Source of the DNA: an uncultured Bacteroidales bacterium
Lineage (GTDB): Bacteria; Bacteroidota; Bacteroidia; Bacteroidales; Muribaculaceae
Length of the DNA stretch: 43,722 nt
NCBI GenBank assembly: GCA_947175245.1
Contig: CAMWLW010000011.1
Location: 1-43,722 of the forward strand
Reading direction: 5' to 3'
Below, in pieces: positions 34,603-43,668 of this stretch (its first letter is position 1; each line of letters opens with the position of its first letter). The position numbers were made by a program, and so were the translations under genes. The notes below the pieces were generated by a model. That model was not told where the DNA came from. It saw nothing but the letters and a program-made list of their open reading frames with translations, and did no database searches.

Positions 34603-35546
34603 AGAACAACGACCAGCCACAAACCACCGACACGATGACCGACAGCCTGTGCGACCGGATGATTGACCGATACTTCGACAACTTCACACTGCCTCGCGTC
34701 GACACCACAGCCATCGAGGTGCACACCCACATGAAAATACTGCGCGACGGGCTCATGCGCTCACGCCGGCGCTGGCGACTGCTCACACTGACAACCGCCG
34801 CGGCCTGCCTTGCCCTCATCTTCATCATCTCAGGCCTGTTGCTCAGTCCCGGCCACCCCACTGCCGCCGACTCGGCCTCCATGTTTGCCGCCGCCGACAA
34901 CACATGCACATATAATGAGACCATCGTCCCCACCGGACAACGCATGACCATCATGCTCCCCGACGGCACCCGCATGATAGCCAACTCGCGTTCAACACTG
35001 CGCTATCCCAGCCGCTTCACAGGCGACACACGCACGGTATGGGCCACCGGCGAGGTCTACTTTGACGTCGCCAAAGACCCCACAAAGCCATTCATAGTCT
35101 CGACCAAAGGCTTTGACATCAAAGTCTACGGCACCAGGTTCAACATCTCAAACTACGATCCCGACCGGGCCGGCGTACTGCTTCTCGAGGGCAGTGTCGC
35201 TGTCACCACTCACAATGACGAACGCGTCAACCTGCGCCCCGGCCACCTCGTCACCATCGAGCGTGGAGCCATCGACGAAGTGCGCAACGTCGATCCCACC
35301 CCCTACACATCATGGCTCGACGGCGGCCTGATGCTCGACAACCGCACACTGAGCGACATCGCAACCCGACTCAGCACCTACTACGACGTCGCCATCCACG
35401 TCGACCCCACCATCGCCGACAGCCGCCTGTATGGTTGCCTCGACCTCAAGAGCGATATCAACGATATACTTGACGTCCTCACCGCCATCGTCCCCATGAC
35501 AGTCCACAACGACACCGACGGTTACAGGCTCACACCACGGCAATAA
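34599..35546 (+). CDS. FecR family anti-sigma factor
   Basis: The 315-residue inner-membrane protein has a cytoplasmic N-terminus of about 60 residues that should hold the sigma factor, one membrane helix (about 63-84), and a periplasmic FecR domain (VPTGQRMTIMLPDGTRMIANSRSTLRYPSRF... GEVYFDVAKD, about 108-215). The C-terminal DUF4974-type domain (LMLDNRTLSDIATRLSTYYDVAIHV) is expected to contact the STN domain of the partner SusC. Substrate binding outside would release the sigma factor. Confidence 0.93.
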   Translation: MKNNDQPQTTDTMTDSLCDRMIDRYFDNFTLPRVDTTAIEVHTHMKILRDGLMRSRRRWRLLTLTTAAACLALIFIISGLLLSPGHPTAADSASMFAAADNTCTYNETIVPTGQRMTIMLPDGTRMIANSRSTLRYPSRFTGDTRTVWATGEVYFDVAKDPTKPFIVSTKGFDIKVYGTRFNISNYDPDRAGVLLLEGSVAVTTHNDERVNLRPGHLVTIERGAIDEVRNVDPTPYTSWLDGGLMLDNRTLSDIATRLSTYYDVAIHVDPTIADSRLYGCLDLKSDINDILDVLTAIVPMTVHNDTDGYRLTPRQ

Positions 35547-35588
35547 TACAACAACACTAATACAATTATTAACCAATCATACACAATC

Positions 35589-38500
35589 ATGAAAATCAAC
35601 TATCAAAGAGCGCTATGCGCCGGACTGCTATGCCTCAGCGGCACACTCATAGTGCCGCACACAGTAATGGCAGCCGACCCGGCACCCGTGTCATCAGACG
35701 CCACGGCAGCCCCATCAACCAAGGCCGAGACTCTCACCGTCAGCGCCGTGTTACAATACATCGAGAAACACAGCGACTACATGTTTGTCTACTCAGAGGG
35801 AGCCAACAAGATGCTCAGCAAGACCGTCGACATACAGCTTCATGGCCAGGCCATCGACCGCATACTCAGCGACATGTGCGCCAAAGCGTCGCTCGACTAC
35901 CGCATCTTCGGACGCCAGGTAACACTCTTTCCCAAAGGCAAGACACCAAAAAACTTAGACGCCGCCAGCGTGATAACCGGCACAGTGGTTGACGAAACAG
36001 GCGAACCACTCGTCGGCGCGGCAGTCGTAGTAAAAGGCAAAGGCGAGGGCACGCTGACCGACTTTGACGGCAATTTCCGACTCCCGGCCACCAAAGGTCA
36101 GGAGCTTGAGATCTCATACGTAGGCTTCGCACCGCGCGTCGTCACCGTCAGCGCCACCGACCGTCCGCTTACAGTCACCCTCTCCGAGTCAACCAACAGC
36201 CTCGAGGAAGTCGTCGTCATAGGCTACGGCTCGGCCAAGAAAAAAGACCTCACGGGCGGCCTCACCGTCGTCGACGAGAAGACTCTCAGAATGTCAGGTT
36301 CGACCAACCTCATGGATCGACTCGTCGGTCAGGTAGCCGGCTTCTCGATCACAACCGGCGAGGCAAAGCCGGGTGCCGACCAGTCGCTGCTCATACGTGG
36401 CACCAACTCACTATCGGGCGGCAACAGTCCCCTCGTCATCCTCGACGGTATACCCTACGAAGGCTCACTCGCCGACATCGACCCTAATCTCGTCGAGTCA
36501 CTCACCGTCCTCAAGGACGCCTCATCGGTAGCCATCTACGGCTCGCGAGGCTCAAACGGCGTCATCCTCATACAGACACAGCATGGAGCCAAAGGCAAAG
36601 CCAAAGTCGTCTACAAAGGCAACTATGCCGTCGCCTCCGAGATGCAACGCATCGAGACGATGGGCCCCAACGAGTTCATACGCTTCAAGCAGGACATGGG
36701 CCGACTCGGTACAAAGAAACTCAGCGGTGTAGACCTCGACCCTATCTATGGACAGGTAATCAGCGCCAGCGAGCGCGCCAACTATGCCGACGGTATCACA
36801 CGCGATTGGCAGGACGATGTCTTCCGCACAACCTTTCAGCACGAGCACCAGATTTCGATCTCGGGCGGTACCGACGCCACCACCTACATGGCAGCCGTCT
36901 CCTACCTCAACCAGCCCGGTGTCGTCTACAACTCCAACTATGAGCGCGTCAACGTCTACACATCTATATCGCAAGAGCTTAATCAATGGCTCTCGATAGG
37001 CCTCATAGGCCAGTTCGTCAACCGCGAGACCGGCGGCCTCACCCCCAACCTCGAGCACGCCATCAAGCAGTCGCCATACGGCATATTCATGGCCGATAAC
37101 GGCAACTACTATGACGAGCCAATGGACTACTCCAACCTTCCCAACCCCATGCGCAACGTCCGTGCCGATAACAAGAACACCAGCCGCAACGTCCTCGGCA
37201 ACGGCTACATCGAGATCAAACCCGTCAAAGGTCTCACCATCAAGACACAGTTAGGCTACAACTACCGCGACAACTTCACCGGCACCTACTATGGCCGTAA
37301 CACCGCCACCGGTCTCAAGGTCGATGGTTCAGCCTCAATCTCGACGTCACGCACAACCGACTGGACATGGGAAAACTTAGCCAAATACACCAACACATTC
37401 GGCCGTCACTACATCGACCTCACAGCCCTCTACTCGATGCAGGGCAAGGAAAACCGCAGCACCTCCCAGAGCGCCCAGTGCTTTGTCAACGACGACATGA
37501 GCTTCTACTCGATGGCCAACGGCGAGAAAAACATCACCGTCGGCTCGGGCTACTGGAAAGAGACCATGCTCTCGCTCATGGGACGCGTCAACTACACATA
37601 TGACCGACGCTACATGCTCACACTCACAGGCCGACGCGACGGCGCGTCAGTATTCGGTGCCAACAACAAGTACGCCTTCTTCCCCTCGGCAGCCCTCGCC
37701 TGGCACCTCGGCAACGAGTCGTTCATGCAGGACGCCGCCACATGGCTCAACATGCTCAAGCTCCGATTCTCATACGGCGCCAACGGCAATAACGCCATCT
37801 CGCGCTACCAGACCCTCGACCGTCTCTATACCAACAACGGCATCAAATATGTCTGGGGCGACGGCTCACAGGCCGTCAACGCCACCTACCTCTCGACCGA
37901 CGGTGTCGGCAACCCCAACCTCAAGTGGGAGACCACCTACACCGCCAACTTCGGTATCGACTATGCCTTCCTCAACAACCGCATCACCGGTAGCATCGAC
38001 ATCTACCGCTCGCACACCAAAGACCTCCTGATGCGCCGCACCGTGCCCATCATGAACGGTTACAAGACCATCTGGGACAACATCGGCGAGACCGAGAACA
38101 AAGGTATCGAGATAACACTTAACACAGTCAATATACGCAACAAAGACTTCGACTGGAACACCAACGTCAGCTTCTTCCTCAACCGCGACAAGATAGTCGA
38201 CCTCCGCGGCGACAAAATCGACGACGTAGCCAACAAATGGTTCATCGGCAAACCCCTCTCGGTAATCTACGACTACAACGTCGTCGGCATCTGGCAGGCA
38301 GGCGACGAGTACACATTCACCGACGCCAATGGCAACACCGTCGCCCACCAGCAAGGCGCACAGGCCGGTGACGCCAGACTCGAAGACGTCGACGGCAACG
38401 GCATCATCGACACCAACGACATGAAAGTCATCGGCAGCACACGCCCGTCATTCACCATGTCGATGTCCAACCAGTTCAACTACAAGAACTTCTATGCTTC

Positions 38501-38897
38501 GGTCGTACTCTACGGCCTCTTCGGACGCTGGATGACCGACAACATCTCCGACATTCCCCAGTACACCTTCGGCACAGCCAACTACGTTCACGGCGTCAAC
38601 TACTGGACTCCCGAGCATCCCGATGCCGACGTTCCCTCACCCGGTTATGTCAAGCACTTCTCCCACAGCTATTACAAAAAGCAGAACTACGTCCAGATCA
38701 AGACTATCACCCTCGGCTACCGTTTCCAACAAGAGATGATACGCCACATCGGTCTCAGTGCCCTCGACGTCAACTTCAGCGTCGACAACCTCCACGTCTT
38801 CTCCAACATGCGCCAGATGCTCAACAACGACAACACCTGGTTTGCATCCTACCCCATGCAGCGCGCCTGGAGACTCGGACTCACAGTCACATTCTAA
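35589..38897 (+). CDS. SusC/RagA family TonB-linked outer-membrane transporter with STN signalling domain
   Basis: The 1102-residue outer-membrane protein imports glycan fragments. After the signal peptide (cleavage near MAA, residue 29) come the STN domain (about 46-113), a carboxypeptidase-regulatory-like domain (VITGTVVDETGEPLVGAAVVVKG, from about 128), the plug (VVVIGYGSAKKKDLTGG to GSRGSNGVILIQT, about 206-330) and a barrel ending in LGLTVTF. The STN domain marks it as a signal transducer that talks to the FecR protein encoded just upstream. The upstream 42 nt lack a TAnnTTTG box, in keeping with use of the ECF sigma factor. It pairs with the SusD gene 23 nt downstream. Confidence 0.95.
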   Translation: MKINYQRALCAGLLCLSGTLIVPHTVMAADPAPVSSDATAAPSTKAETLTVSAVLQYIEKHSDYMFVYSEGANKMLSKTVDIQLHGQAIDRILSDMCAKASLDYRIFGRQVTLFPKGKTPKNLDAASVITGTVVDETGEPLVGAAVVVKGKGEGTLTDFDGNFRLPATKGQELEISYVGFAPRVVTVSATDRPLTVTLSESTNSLEEVVVIGYGSAKKKDLTGGLTVVDEKTLRMSGSTNLMDRLVGQVAGFSITTGEAKPGADQSLLIRGTNSLSGGNSPLVILDGIPYEGSLADIDPNLVESLTVLKDASSVAIYGSRGSNGVILIQTQHGAKGKAKVVYKGNYAVASEMQRIETMGPNEFIRFKQDMGRLGTKKLSGVDLDPIYGQVISASERANYADGITRDWQDDVFRTTFQHEHQISISGGTDATTYMAAVSYLNQPGVVYNSNYERVNVYTSISQELNQWLSIGLIGQFVNRETGGLTPNLEHAIKQSPYGIFMADNGNYYDEPMDYSNLPNPMRNVRADNKNTSRNVLGNGYIEIKPVKGLTIKTQLGYNYRDNFTGTYYGRNTATGLKVDGSASISTSRTTDWTWENLAKYTNTFGRHYIDLTALYSMQGKENRSTSQSAQCFVNDDMSFYSMANGEKNITVGSGYWKETMLSLMGRVNYTYDRRYMLTLTGRRDGASVFGANNKYAFFPSAALAWHLGNESFMQDAATWLNMLKLRFSYGANGNNAISRYQTLDRLYTNNGIKYVWGDGSQAVNATYLSTDGVGNPNLKWETTYTANFGIDYAFLNNRITGSIDIYRSHTKDLLMRRTVPIMNGYKTIWDNIGETENKGIEITLNTVNIRNKDFDWNTNVSFFLNRDKIVDLRGDKIDDVANKWFIGKPLSVIYDYNVVGIWQAGDEYTFTDANGNTVAHQQGAQAGDARLEDVDGNGIIDTNDMKVIGSTRPSFTMSMSNQFNYKNFYASVVLYGLFGRWMTDNISDIPQYTFGTANYVHGVNYWTPEHPDADVPSPGYVKHFSHSYYKKQNYVQIKTITLGYRFQQEMIRHIGLSALDVNFSVDNLHVFSNMRQMLNNDNTWFASYPMQRAWRLGLTVTF

Positions 38898-38920
38898 CCC
38901 CCGCCTAAAACACAAACATC

Positions 38921-40561
38921 ATGAACAACATACTGCGATATACATTCATAGCGGCACTCACCGCCGCCACGACAGGCTGCTCGGGCTTCCTCGACGAAGA
39001 CCTCAAGAGCCAGCTTGCTCCCGACAACACCTACACCAGCTCGATGGGCTTTGAGGTAGGTTGTACAGGACTCTACTCCATAGCACGCTCAGAGTACAAC
39101 ACCTGGGGCGAGAACGGCGCGTTCATGCACAACGGTGCCTGCGCCTATGCCGTCCAGCAGATAGCTACCGACATCGTTTTTCAGAGCGGTGCCAAAGACG
39201 GTTCACTCACTCCCTACGCCAACCTCACCATGACCCCCTCCACCCTCTTCATCGAGTCATATTGGAACTGGTCATACGCCCTCATCAACTCGGCCAACGA
39301 AGTCCTGCTGTACTCCGAGAAGAACACCAACTGGGACTATCCCGGCGATAAAGCTCACTACCAGGCCGAGGCTCGATTCTTCCGCGCCTATGCCTACCGC
39401 TCGCTCGTCTACCTCTATGGTGATGTGCCCTGGGTCGAGACTATTCAGCAACCCTTCGTGCTCAACTTCACCCGCACACCCAAGGCCGAAGTCCTCGACC
39501 ACATGATCGACGACCTCAAGTTTGCTGCCGACAACCTGCCCGACAATCCCGACGAGGTCAAACCAGGCAAACTCACAAAATGGGCCGCCACACACCTCCT
39601 TGCCGAGATCTATCTGTGCAAAGGCGAGTATGAAAACGCCCGCAAAGCAGCTCAGGATGTCATCAGCAGCGGCTATTTCTCACTCATGAACCAGCGTTTC
39701 GGAGCCGAGAAAGCCAAGAACGGCGACTGCTTCCACGACCTCTTTGTCGAGAACAACCAGAACCGCACATCAGGTAACCTCGAGAGCATATGGGTAATGC
39801 AGTTTGAGTACAAGACCACCGGCGGCGGCACACCGTCCGACGACTGGACACGCCGCGAATGGGGCCCACAGTACCACTCTATCAACCAATTCTTCACCAT
39901 CAGCTCCGAGTATGGCGGTCGTGGCCTCGGCCAGATAGCGCCCTTCAAATGGTGGATCGGCACCAAGAACACCAATGCCACACCCGACCCCGGACTGCCC
40001 GACGGCATCTTCGATGACACCGACATACGCAACTCTGAGTACAACTTCAAACGCGAGTGGCTCTCAAACATCGATGCCACACGCGGACAGCGCGTCGCCA
40101 TCACCGACAAATACTGGGCCGACGGCTGGCTCTTCCCTGCTCCCACCAAGTTCTTCTTCGCCCACGACGATGATCTCACCAGCACGGGCAGCTACCGCGA
40201 CCGCATGAAATTCCGTCTCGCCGAGACCTACCTTCTGCTCGCCGAGGCCTACCTCGGTCTCAATGACACTGACAACGCCGCCAAGGCTGTCAACACCGTC
40301 CGCAGCCGTGCCAAGGCCAAATCAATCACTGCCGCCGAGATGGACATGGATCTTCTCCTCGACGAACGCATCCGCGAACTCGTCGGCGAAGAAAGCCGCC
40401 GCTTCACACTCGTGCGCACGGGTAAATATGTCGACCGCGTTCGCCGCTTCAACACCGTCCTCAGCAACATCGTCGACGAGCACCACGCCCTGTGGCCCAT
40501 ACCCAAGACCATACGCGACGCCAACCGTGACGTCGAGTTCCCCCAGAATCCCGGTTATTAA
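38921..40561 (+). CDS. SusD/RagB family glycan-binding lipoprotein
   Basis: The 546-residue lipoprotein (lipobox ending at C20, TTGC) caps the SusC barrel at the cell surface and binds the incoming glycan. SusD features include GCSGFLDEDLKSQLAPDNTY, helical TPR-like segments (AEARFFRAYAYRSLVYLYGDVPWVE, about 148-172; KWAATHLLAEIYLCKGEYENA), and the C-terminal RLAETYLLLAEAYLGLNDTDNAAKAVNTVRSRA and LLLDERIRELVGEESRRFTLVRTG. It is directly downstream of the SusC gene. Confidence 0.95.
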   Translation: MNNILRYTFIAALTAATTGCSGFLDEDLKSQLAPDNTYTSSMGFEVGCTGLYSIARSEYNTWGENGAFMHNGACAYAVQQIATDIVFQSGAKDGSLTPYANLTMTPSTLFIESYWNWSYALINSANEVLLYSEKNTNWDYPGDKAHYQAEARFFRAYAYRSLVYLYGDVPWVETIQQPFVLNFTRTPKAEVLDHMIDDLKFAADNLPDNPDEVKPGKLTKWAATHLLAEIYLCKGEYENARKAAQDVISSGYFSLMNQRFGAEKAKNGDCFHDLFVENNQNRTSGNLESIWVMQFEYKTTGGGTPSDDWTRREWGPQYHSINQFFTISSEYGGRGLGQIAPFKWWIGTKNTNATPDPGLPDGIFDDTDIRNSEYNFKREWLSNIDATRGQRVAITDKYWADGWLFPAPTKFFFAHDDDLTSTGSYRDRMKFRLAETYLLLAEAYLGLNDTDNAAKAVNTVRSRAKAKSITAAEMDMDLLLDERIRELVGEESRRFTLVRTGKYVDRVRRFNTVLSNIVDEHHALWPIPKTIRDANRDVEFPQNPGY

Positions 40562-40585
40562 AAAAACACTAATGATAATACAATC

Positions 40586-41875
40586 ATGAAATCAGCATAC
40601 ATCATAAAACAGGCGATCATCGGTTCAGCCACCATGCTGTTCTTGTCGGCATGCACCTACAACCCCTACGACACCGACATCGAGCCCGTTCCCGAGACAA
40701 TGACGCTCACCTGCGTCACCCCCGACGTTGCCATAGACACCGACAACCTCACAGCTCCAATCCTCACCTTCACATGGACAGGAGCACGTCCCCTCGATGA
40801 CGACTACATGTCGATGTACACCGCCGAGCTCGACGTTCTCGGCAACAGCTTCGGTTCCAAGACAGTCATCACCTCGGGCGTAGGCTTCGACTACCACTAT
40901 GACGAGGAGACCGGCCTCTACACCGCCACTTTCACCCACGAGCAACTCAACAACTGGTATAACGAACGCTGGGCGCTACCCGTCAACAAGACATTCACCG
41001 TCGAGTTCCGCGTCATCGCCCAGTGGAGCGGCGGCCCCGAATTCCAGACACCCGAGGTGCGCAAAGTCAGCGCCACCGTCAAGCCCGTCCAGGTCATCAT
41101 CTTCAACTGCGACGAGATGGCTCTCGACGGCAATGCAGTCCCCGCCACCGAGACCATCAACCCCACCCTCGAGAACACCAGTGTCTATGCCTGGAAAGGC
41201 GCCCTGACTCCCGGTGAGCTCGTCATCCCCGTTCTCTTTGACGGCGTCACCTACTACCTCCACAACACCGACGGTACCACCGATGTCGCCGACGGCACCC
41301 CCATGCCGCTGCTCATGAACGAGACCCGAGGCGGCTGGACTATACCCGCCGAGGGCGAATACCGCATCGTCATCAACATGATCGACCGCACGGCCACAAT
41401 CTACTCCGAGGCCACCGACCTGCAGCCGCTCGAGGTGACATTCCGTCCCAACGGCGTCGAAACCAACCCCGAGGTAACCCTCACCGTCTCCGACCTCTTC
41501 GCCTATGGCGGTGGCACAGGCTGGGGAGCTAAAAAACTCAACCTCATCCAGTCGCTCGCCGACCCCCAGGTATTCATCTTCGACGGCTCGACCAACGCCC
41601 TCAAGACCCTCAGCGGCGACATGAAGTTCTGTATCACCAATAGCTTCAGCGACTCCAACGGCACCACCTACAACCAGAACAACTCTTACTGCTTCACCAG
41701 CGTCCTCACCGACGAGGGTAAGCGTCAGAACCTCACGGCCGAGCTCAACAAGCTCTTTGAACTCCACGGCGGCGCCGACGGCGAGACGCGTAACTCCTAC
41801 ATGAAAGTACCCGCAGGCTCCAACTTCATCGTCTTCGACCTGAGACACAACACATTCCTTGCCACTATCAAATAA
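40586..41875 (+). CDS. SusE/SusF-like surface glycan-binding lipoprotein
   Basis: The 429-residue protein has a lipoprotein signal peptide (FLSAC, C23). An N-terminal SusE-like Ig domain (LTCVTPDVAIDTDNLTAPILTFTWTGARPLDDDYMSMYTAELD, about 40-85) is followed by tandem beta-sandwich regions with motifs such as YAWKGALTPGEL, RGGWTIPAEGEYRIVINMIDRTATI and NSYMKVPAGSNFIVFDLRHNTFLATI. This repeated arrangement is like the starch-binding modules of SusE and SusF. Which glycan it binds is unknown. It lies 24 nt after SusD. Confidence 0.8.
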   Translation: MKSAYIIKQAIIGSATMLFLSACTYNPYDTDIEPVPETMTLTCVTPDVAIDTDNLTAPILTFTWTGARPLDDDYMSMYTAELDVLGNSFGSKTVITSGVGFDYHYDEETGLYTATFTHEQLNNWYNERWALPVNKTFTVEFRVIAQWSGGPEFQTPEVRKVSATVKPVQVIIFNCDEMALDGNAVPATETINPTLENTSVYAWKGALTPGELVIPVLFDGVTYYLHNTDGTTDVADGTPMPLLMNETRGGWTIPAEGEYRIVINMIDRTATIYSEATDLQPLEVTFRPNGVETNPEVTLTVSDLFAYGGGTGWGAKKLNLIQSLADPQVFIFDGSTNALKTLSGDMKFCITNSFSDSNGTTYNQNNSYCFTSVLTDEGKRQNLTAELNKLFELHGGADGETRNSYMKVPAGSNFIVFDLRHNTFLATIK

Positions 41876-41887
41876 ACCCCTCCGATC

Positions 41888-43462
41888 ATGACAATCAATA
41901 AATCAATCATAAGCAGTCTCCTCGCCATGTCGGCGCTCACTCTGAGCGCCTGTGGCGACGACAACGACAACCTCTCACAGTCAGCAGCCGACGCCATCCC
42001 GGGCAACACCGAGCTCAAGCTCACCATCAACACCACCGACGTCTACCGCAACCCCCTCAACGGCTGGGTGATGTACGTCTCAGGCTCGGCCGACCCTTCG
42101 TACTTCGACACCAGCTTCTACCTCTCTGAGCTCGGCAAGAATGTCTACGTACGCGACTACGCCTCGGCTTGCTACATACGCACAGGCTGGAAATCACTCA
42201 ACCCCGCCGACGGCGTCTACGCCTGGAACGACCCCTCCGACCCCATCTATAAACTCGTGGCACGTGCCGAGGAACTCTCCATTCCCATAGCCTTCCGCGT
42301 CGTCGTCGACGGCCGCGACCAGCGTGAGAACACACCCCAGTTCGTTTTTGACGCCGGCGCCGAGTACTGGCTTGAGAACGACCGTTATCCCGACCGCAAG
42401 ACCCCTCTGGCGATGGATCCCGTCTGGCGCAGCTACTACGAGAAATTTGTCAGAGCCTTTGCACAGCGCTTCAACAATCCTCACACCACCGCTTTCATCG
42501 ACGCCTATGGCCTCGGTAAGTGGGGCGAAGGCCACAACGTCTGCTATGAGCAGAACAACGCCATCACCGACAAGACCGTCGAGTACAAGGCCAACACGAT
42601 GGAGTGGATTACACGACTCTATGCCGACAACTTCACCGACGTACCCCTCGTCATCAACTATCACCGTCAGCTCGGTCACCCCGTCAGCGAGGGCAGCAGC
42701 GCACAGCCCGACACCGAGAGTCTGATCAACATCGCCCTGCGCAACGGCTATTGCCTACGCTCCGACGCCATCGGCATGAACAACAATTCATGGGGTTACA
42801 ACAACTGGGAGAAAGCCTTCGCACGCACCTGGAACTACAAAGTTCCCATCCTCATGGAGGGCGGCTGGATTGTGTCACAGCACAGCTATTGGAACGACGA
42901 CCTCGGCTACCGACAGGGACACCCCGAGGACGTCCGCCAGGGCGAGTTCGACTGCTCACGCGAGGCCCGCGTCAACATGATGGACTTCCGCGTCGGCGAG
43001 GAAACCGAGTCATGGTTCAAGACCTGCTTCAACCTCGTCAAGCGCTTCAGCGCCGAGGGAGGCTACCGTCTGTGCCCCGACAAAGTTTCACTGCCGACTA
43101 CCCTCACCGCTAACCAGACTGCCACTATCGGCCACCGTTGGCGCAACATCGGCTGGGGCTACTTCCCCAACAATATCGCCCAGTGGAACTACAAATACAA
43201 AGTGGCATTCGCCCTCCTCGACGCCGACGGCAACCCCGTCCAGACATTCATCGACAACGACTGCGAGCCCTCCGACTGGCAGGAAGGTACCCCCTACAGC
43301 TACCGCTTTGACATCAAACCCAACGTCAAAGCCGGCGAATACACCTGGGGCGTAGCCATCATCGACACCCGCAGCAACGACGCCCCCGGCATACAGCTCG
43401 CCGTCTCACGCACCCCCGCCCCATCGGGCTGGGTACGCCTCTCTACAGTCAAAGTCAACTGA
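41888..43462 (+). CDS. DUF4832-type surface lipoprotein with a glycosidase-like barrel
   Basis: The 524-residue lipoprotein (lipobox LSAC, C22) carries a domain starting VYRNPLNGWVMYV, typical of DUF4832-linked barrel proteins. Its (beta/alpha)8-type part (about 50-370) shows AYGLGKWGE with E214 and VPILMEGGW with E324. These sit where acid/base and nucleophile residues occur in clan A glycoside hydrolases such as GH42-like enzymes. A beta-sandwich with LPTTLTANQTATIGHRWRNIGWGYFPNN follows to the end. It is the only candidate hydrolase of this Sus-like locus. The activity is inferred; binding only is the alternative. Confidence 0.75.
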   Translation: MTINKSIISSLLAMSALTLSACGDDNDNLSQSAADAIPGNTELKLTINTTDVYRNPLNGWVMYVSGSADPSYFDTSFYLSELGKNVYVRDYASACYIRTGWKSLNPADGVYAWNDPSDPIYKLVARAEELSIPIAFRVVVDGRDQRENTPQFVFDAGAEYWLENDRYPDRKTPLAMDPVWRSYYEKFVRAFAQRFNNPHTTAFIDAYGLGKWGEGHNVCYEQNNAITDKTVEYKANTMEWITRLYADNFTDVPLVINYHRQLGHPVSEGSSAQPDTESLINIALRNGYCLRSDAIGMNNNSWGYNNWEKAFARTWNYKVPILMEGGWIVSQHSYWNDDLGYRQGHPEDVRQGEFDCSREARVNMMDFRVGEETESWFKTCFNLVKRFSAEGGYRLCPDKVSLPTTLTANQTATIGHRWRNIGWGYFPNNIAQWNYKYKVAFALLDADGNPVQTFIDNDCEPSDWQEGTPYSYRFDIKPNVKAGEYTWGVAIIDTRSNDAPGIQLAVSRTPAPSGWVRLSTVKVN

Positions 43463-43487
43463 TACCCCACCCAATTATAACAAAAAC

Positions 43488-43523
43488 GAGAGCCTGCCGC
43501 GGCATGATTGTCGGCAGGCTCTC
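43488..43523 (+). terminator. Strong hairpin ending the Sus-like operon
   Basis: A perfect 12-bp stem (GAGAGCCTGCCG at 43488-43499 with 43512-43523) has a 12-nt loop and is followed by ATTATTTATTT, 25 nt after the last stop codon. Confidence 0.75.
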
Positions 43524-43537
43524 ATTATTTATTTCAT

Positions 43538-43594
43538 AAAAAGAAAAAACTTACCCTAAGCGCGCTGTTCTGACGGGAAGCGGGGTAAGTATGT
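43538..43594 (-). ncRNA. Candidate very short RNA or stand-alone terminator (hairpin plus T tract)
   Basis: On the minus strand the arms ACTTACCC (43590-43583) and GGGTAAGT (43556-43549) enclose 26 nt with some internal pairing, and are followed at once by TTTTTTCTTTTT (43548-43537). A promoter lies just upstream (see next entry). It is either a terminator for the minus-strand gene beyond 43669 or, with that promoter, a transcription unit of about 50-55 nt. No known RNA family was recognised. Confidence 0.4.
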
Positions 43595-43599
43595 TGCTG

Positions 43600-43631
43600 C
43601 AAAGATATGATTACTAATCTAAATTTGCAAA
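43600..43631 (-). promoter_or_regulatory. Minus-strand promoter just upstream of the short hairpin
   Basis: TTTG (43631-43628), a 20-nt spacer and TATCTTTG (43607-43600) match the full Bacteroidetes consensus on the minus strand. Transcription would start near 43594, directly before the hairpin and T tract. It lies downstream of a minus-strand stop codon at 43669, so it does not serve that gene. Confidence 0.55.
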
Positions 43632-43668
43632 TATGATTAATTCTTCATATTGGCGGGGCGGAGGGGAA

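Noticed and set aside
40976-41848. A 290-codon minus-strand open frame inside the SusE/F-like gene
   Set aside because: It is rich in Val, Gly, Glu and Asp and lies wholly inside a gene with lipobox and operon context on the plus strand.
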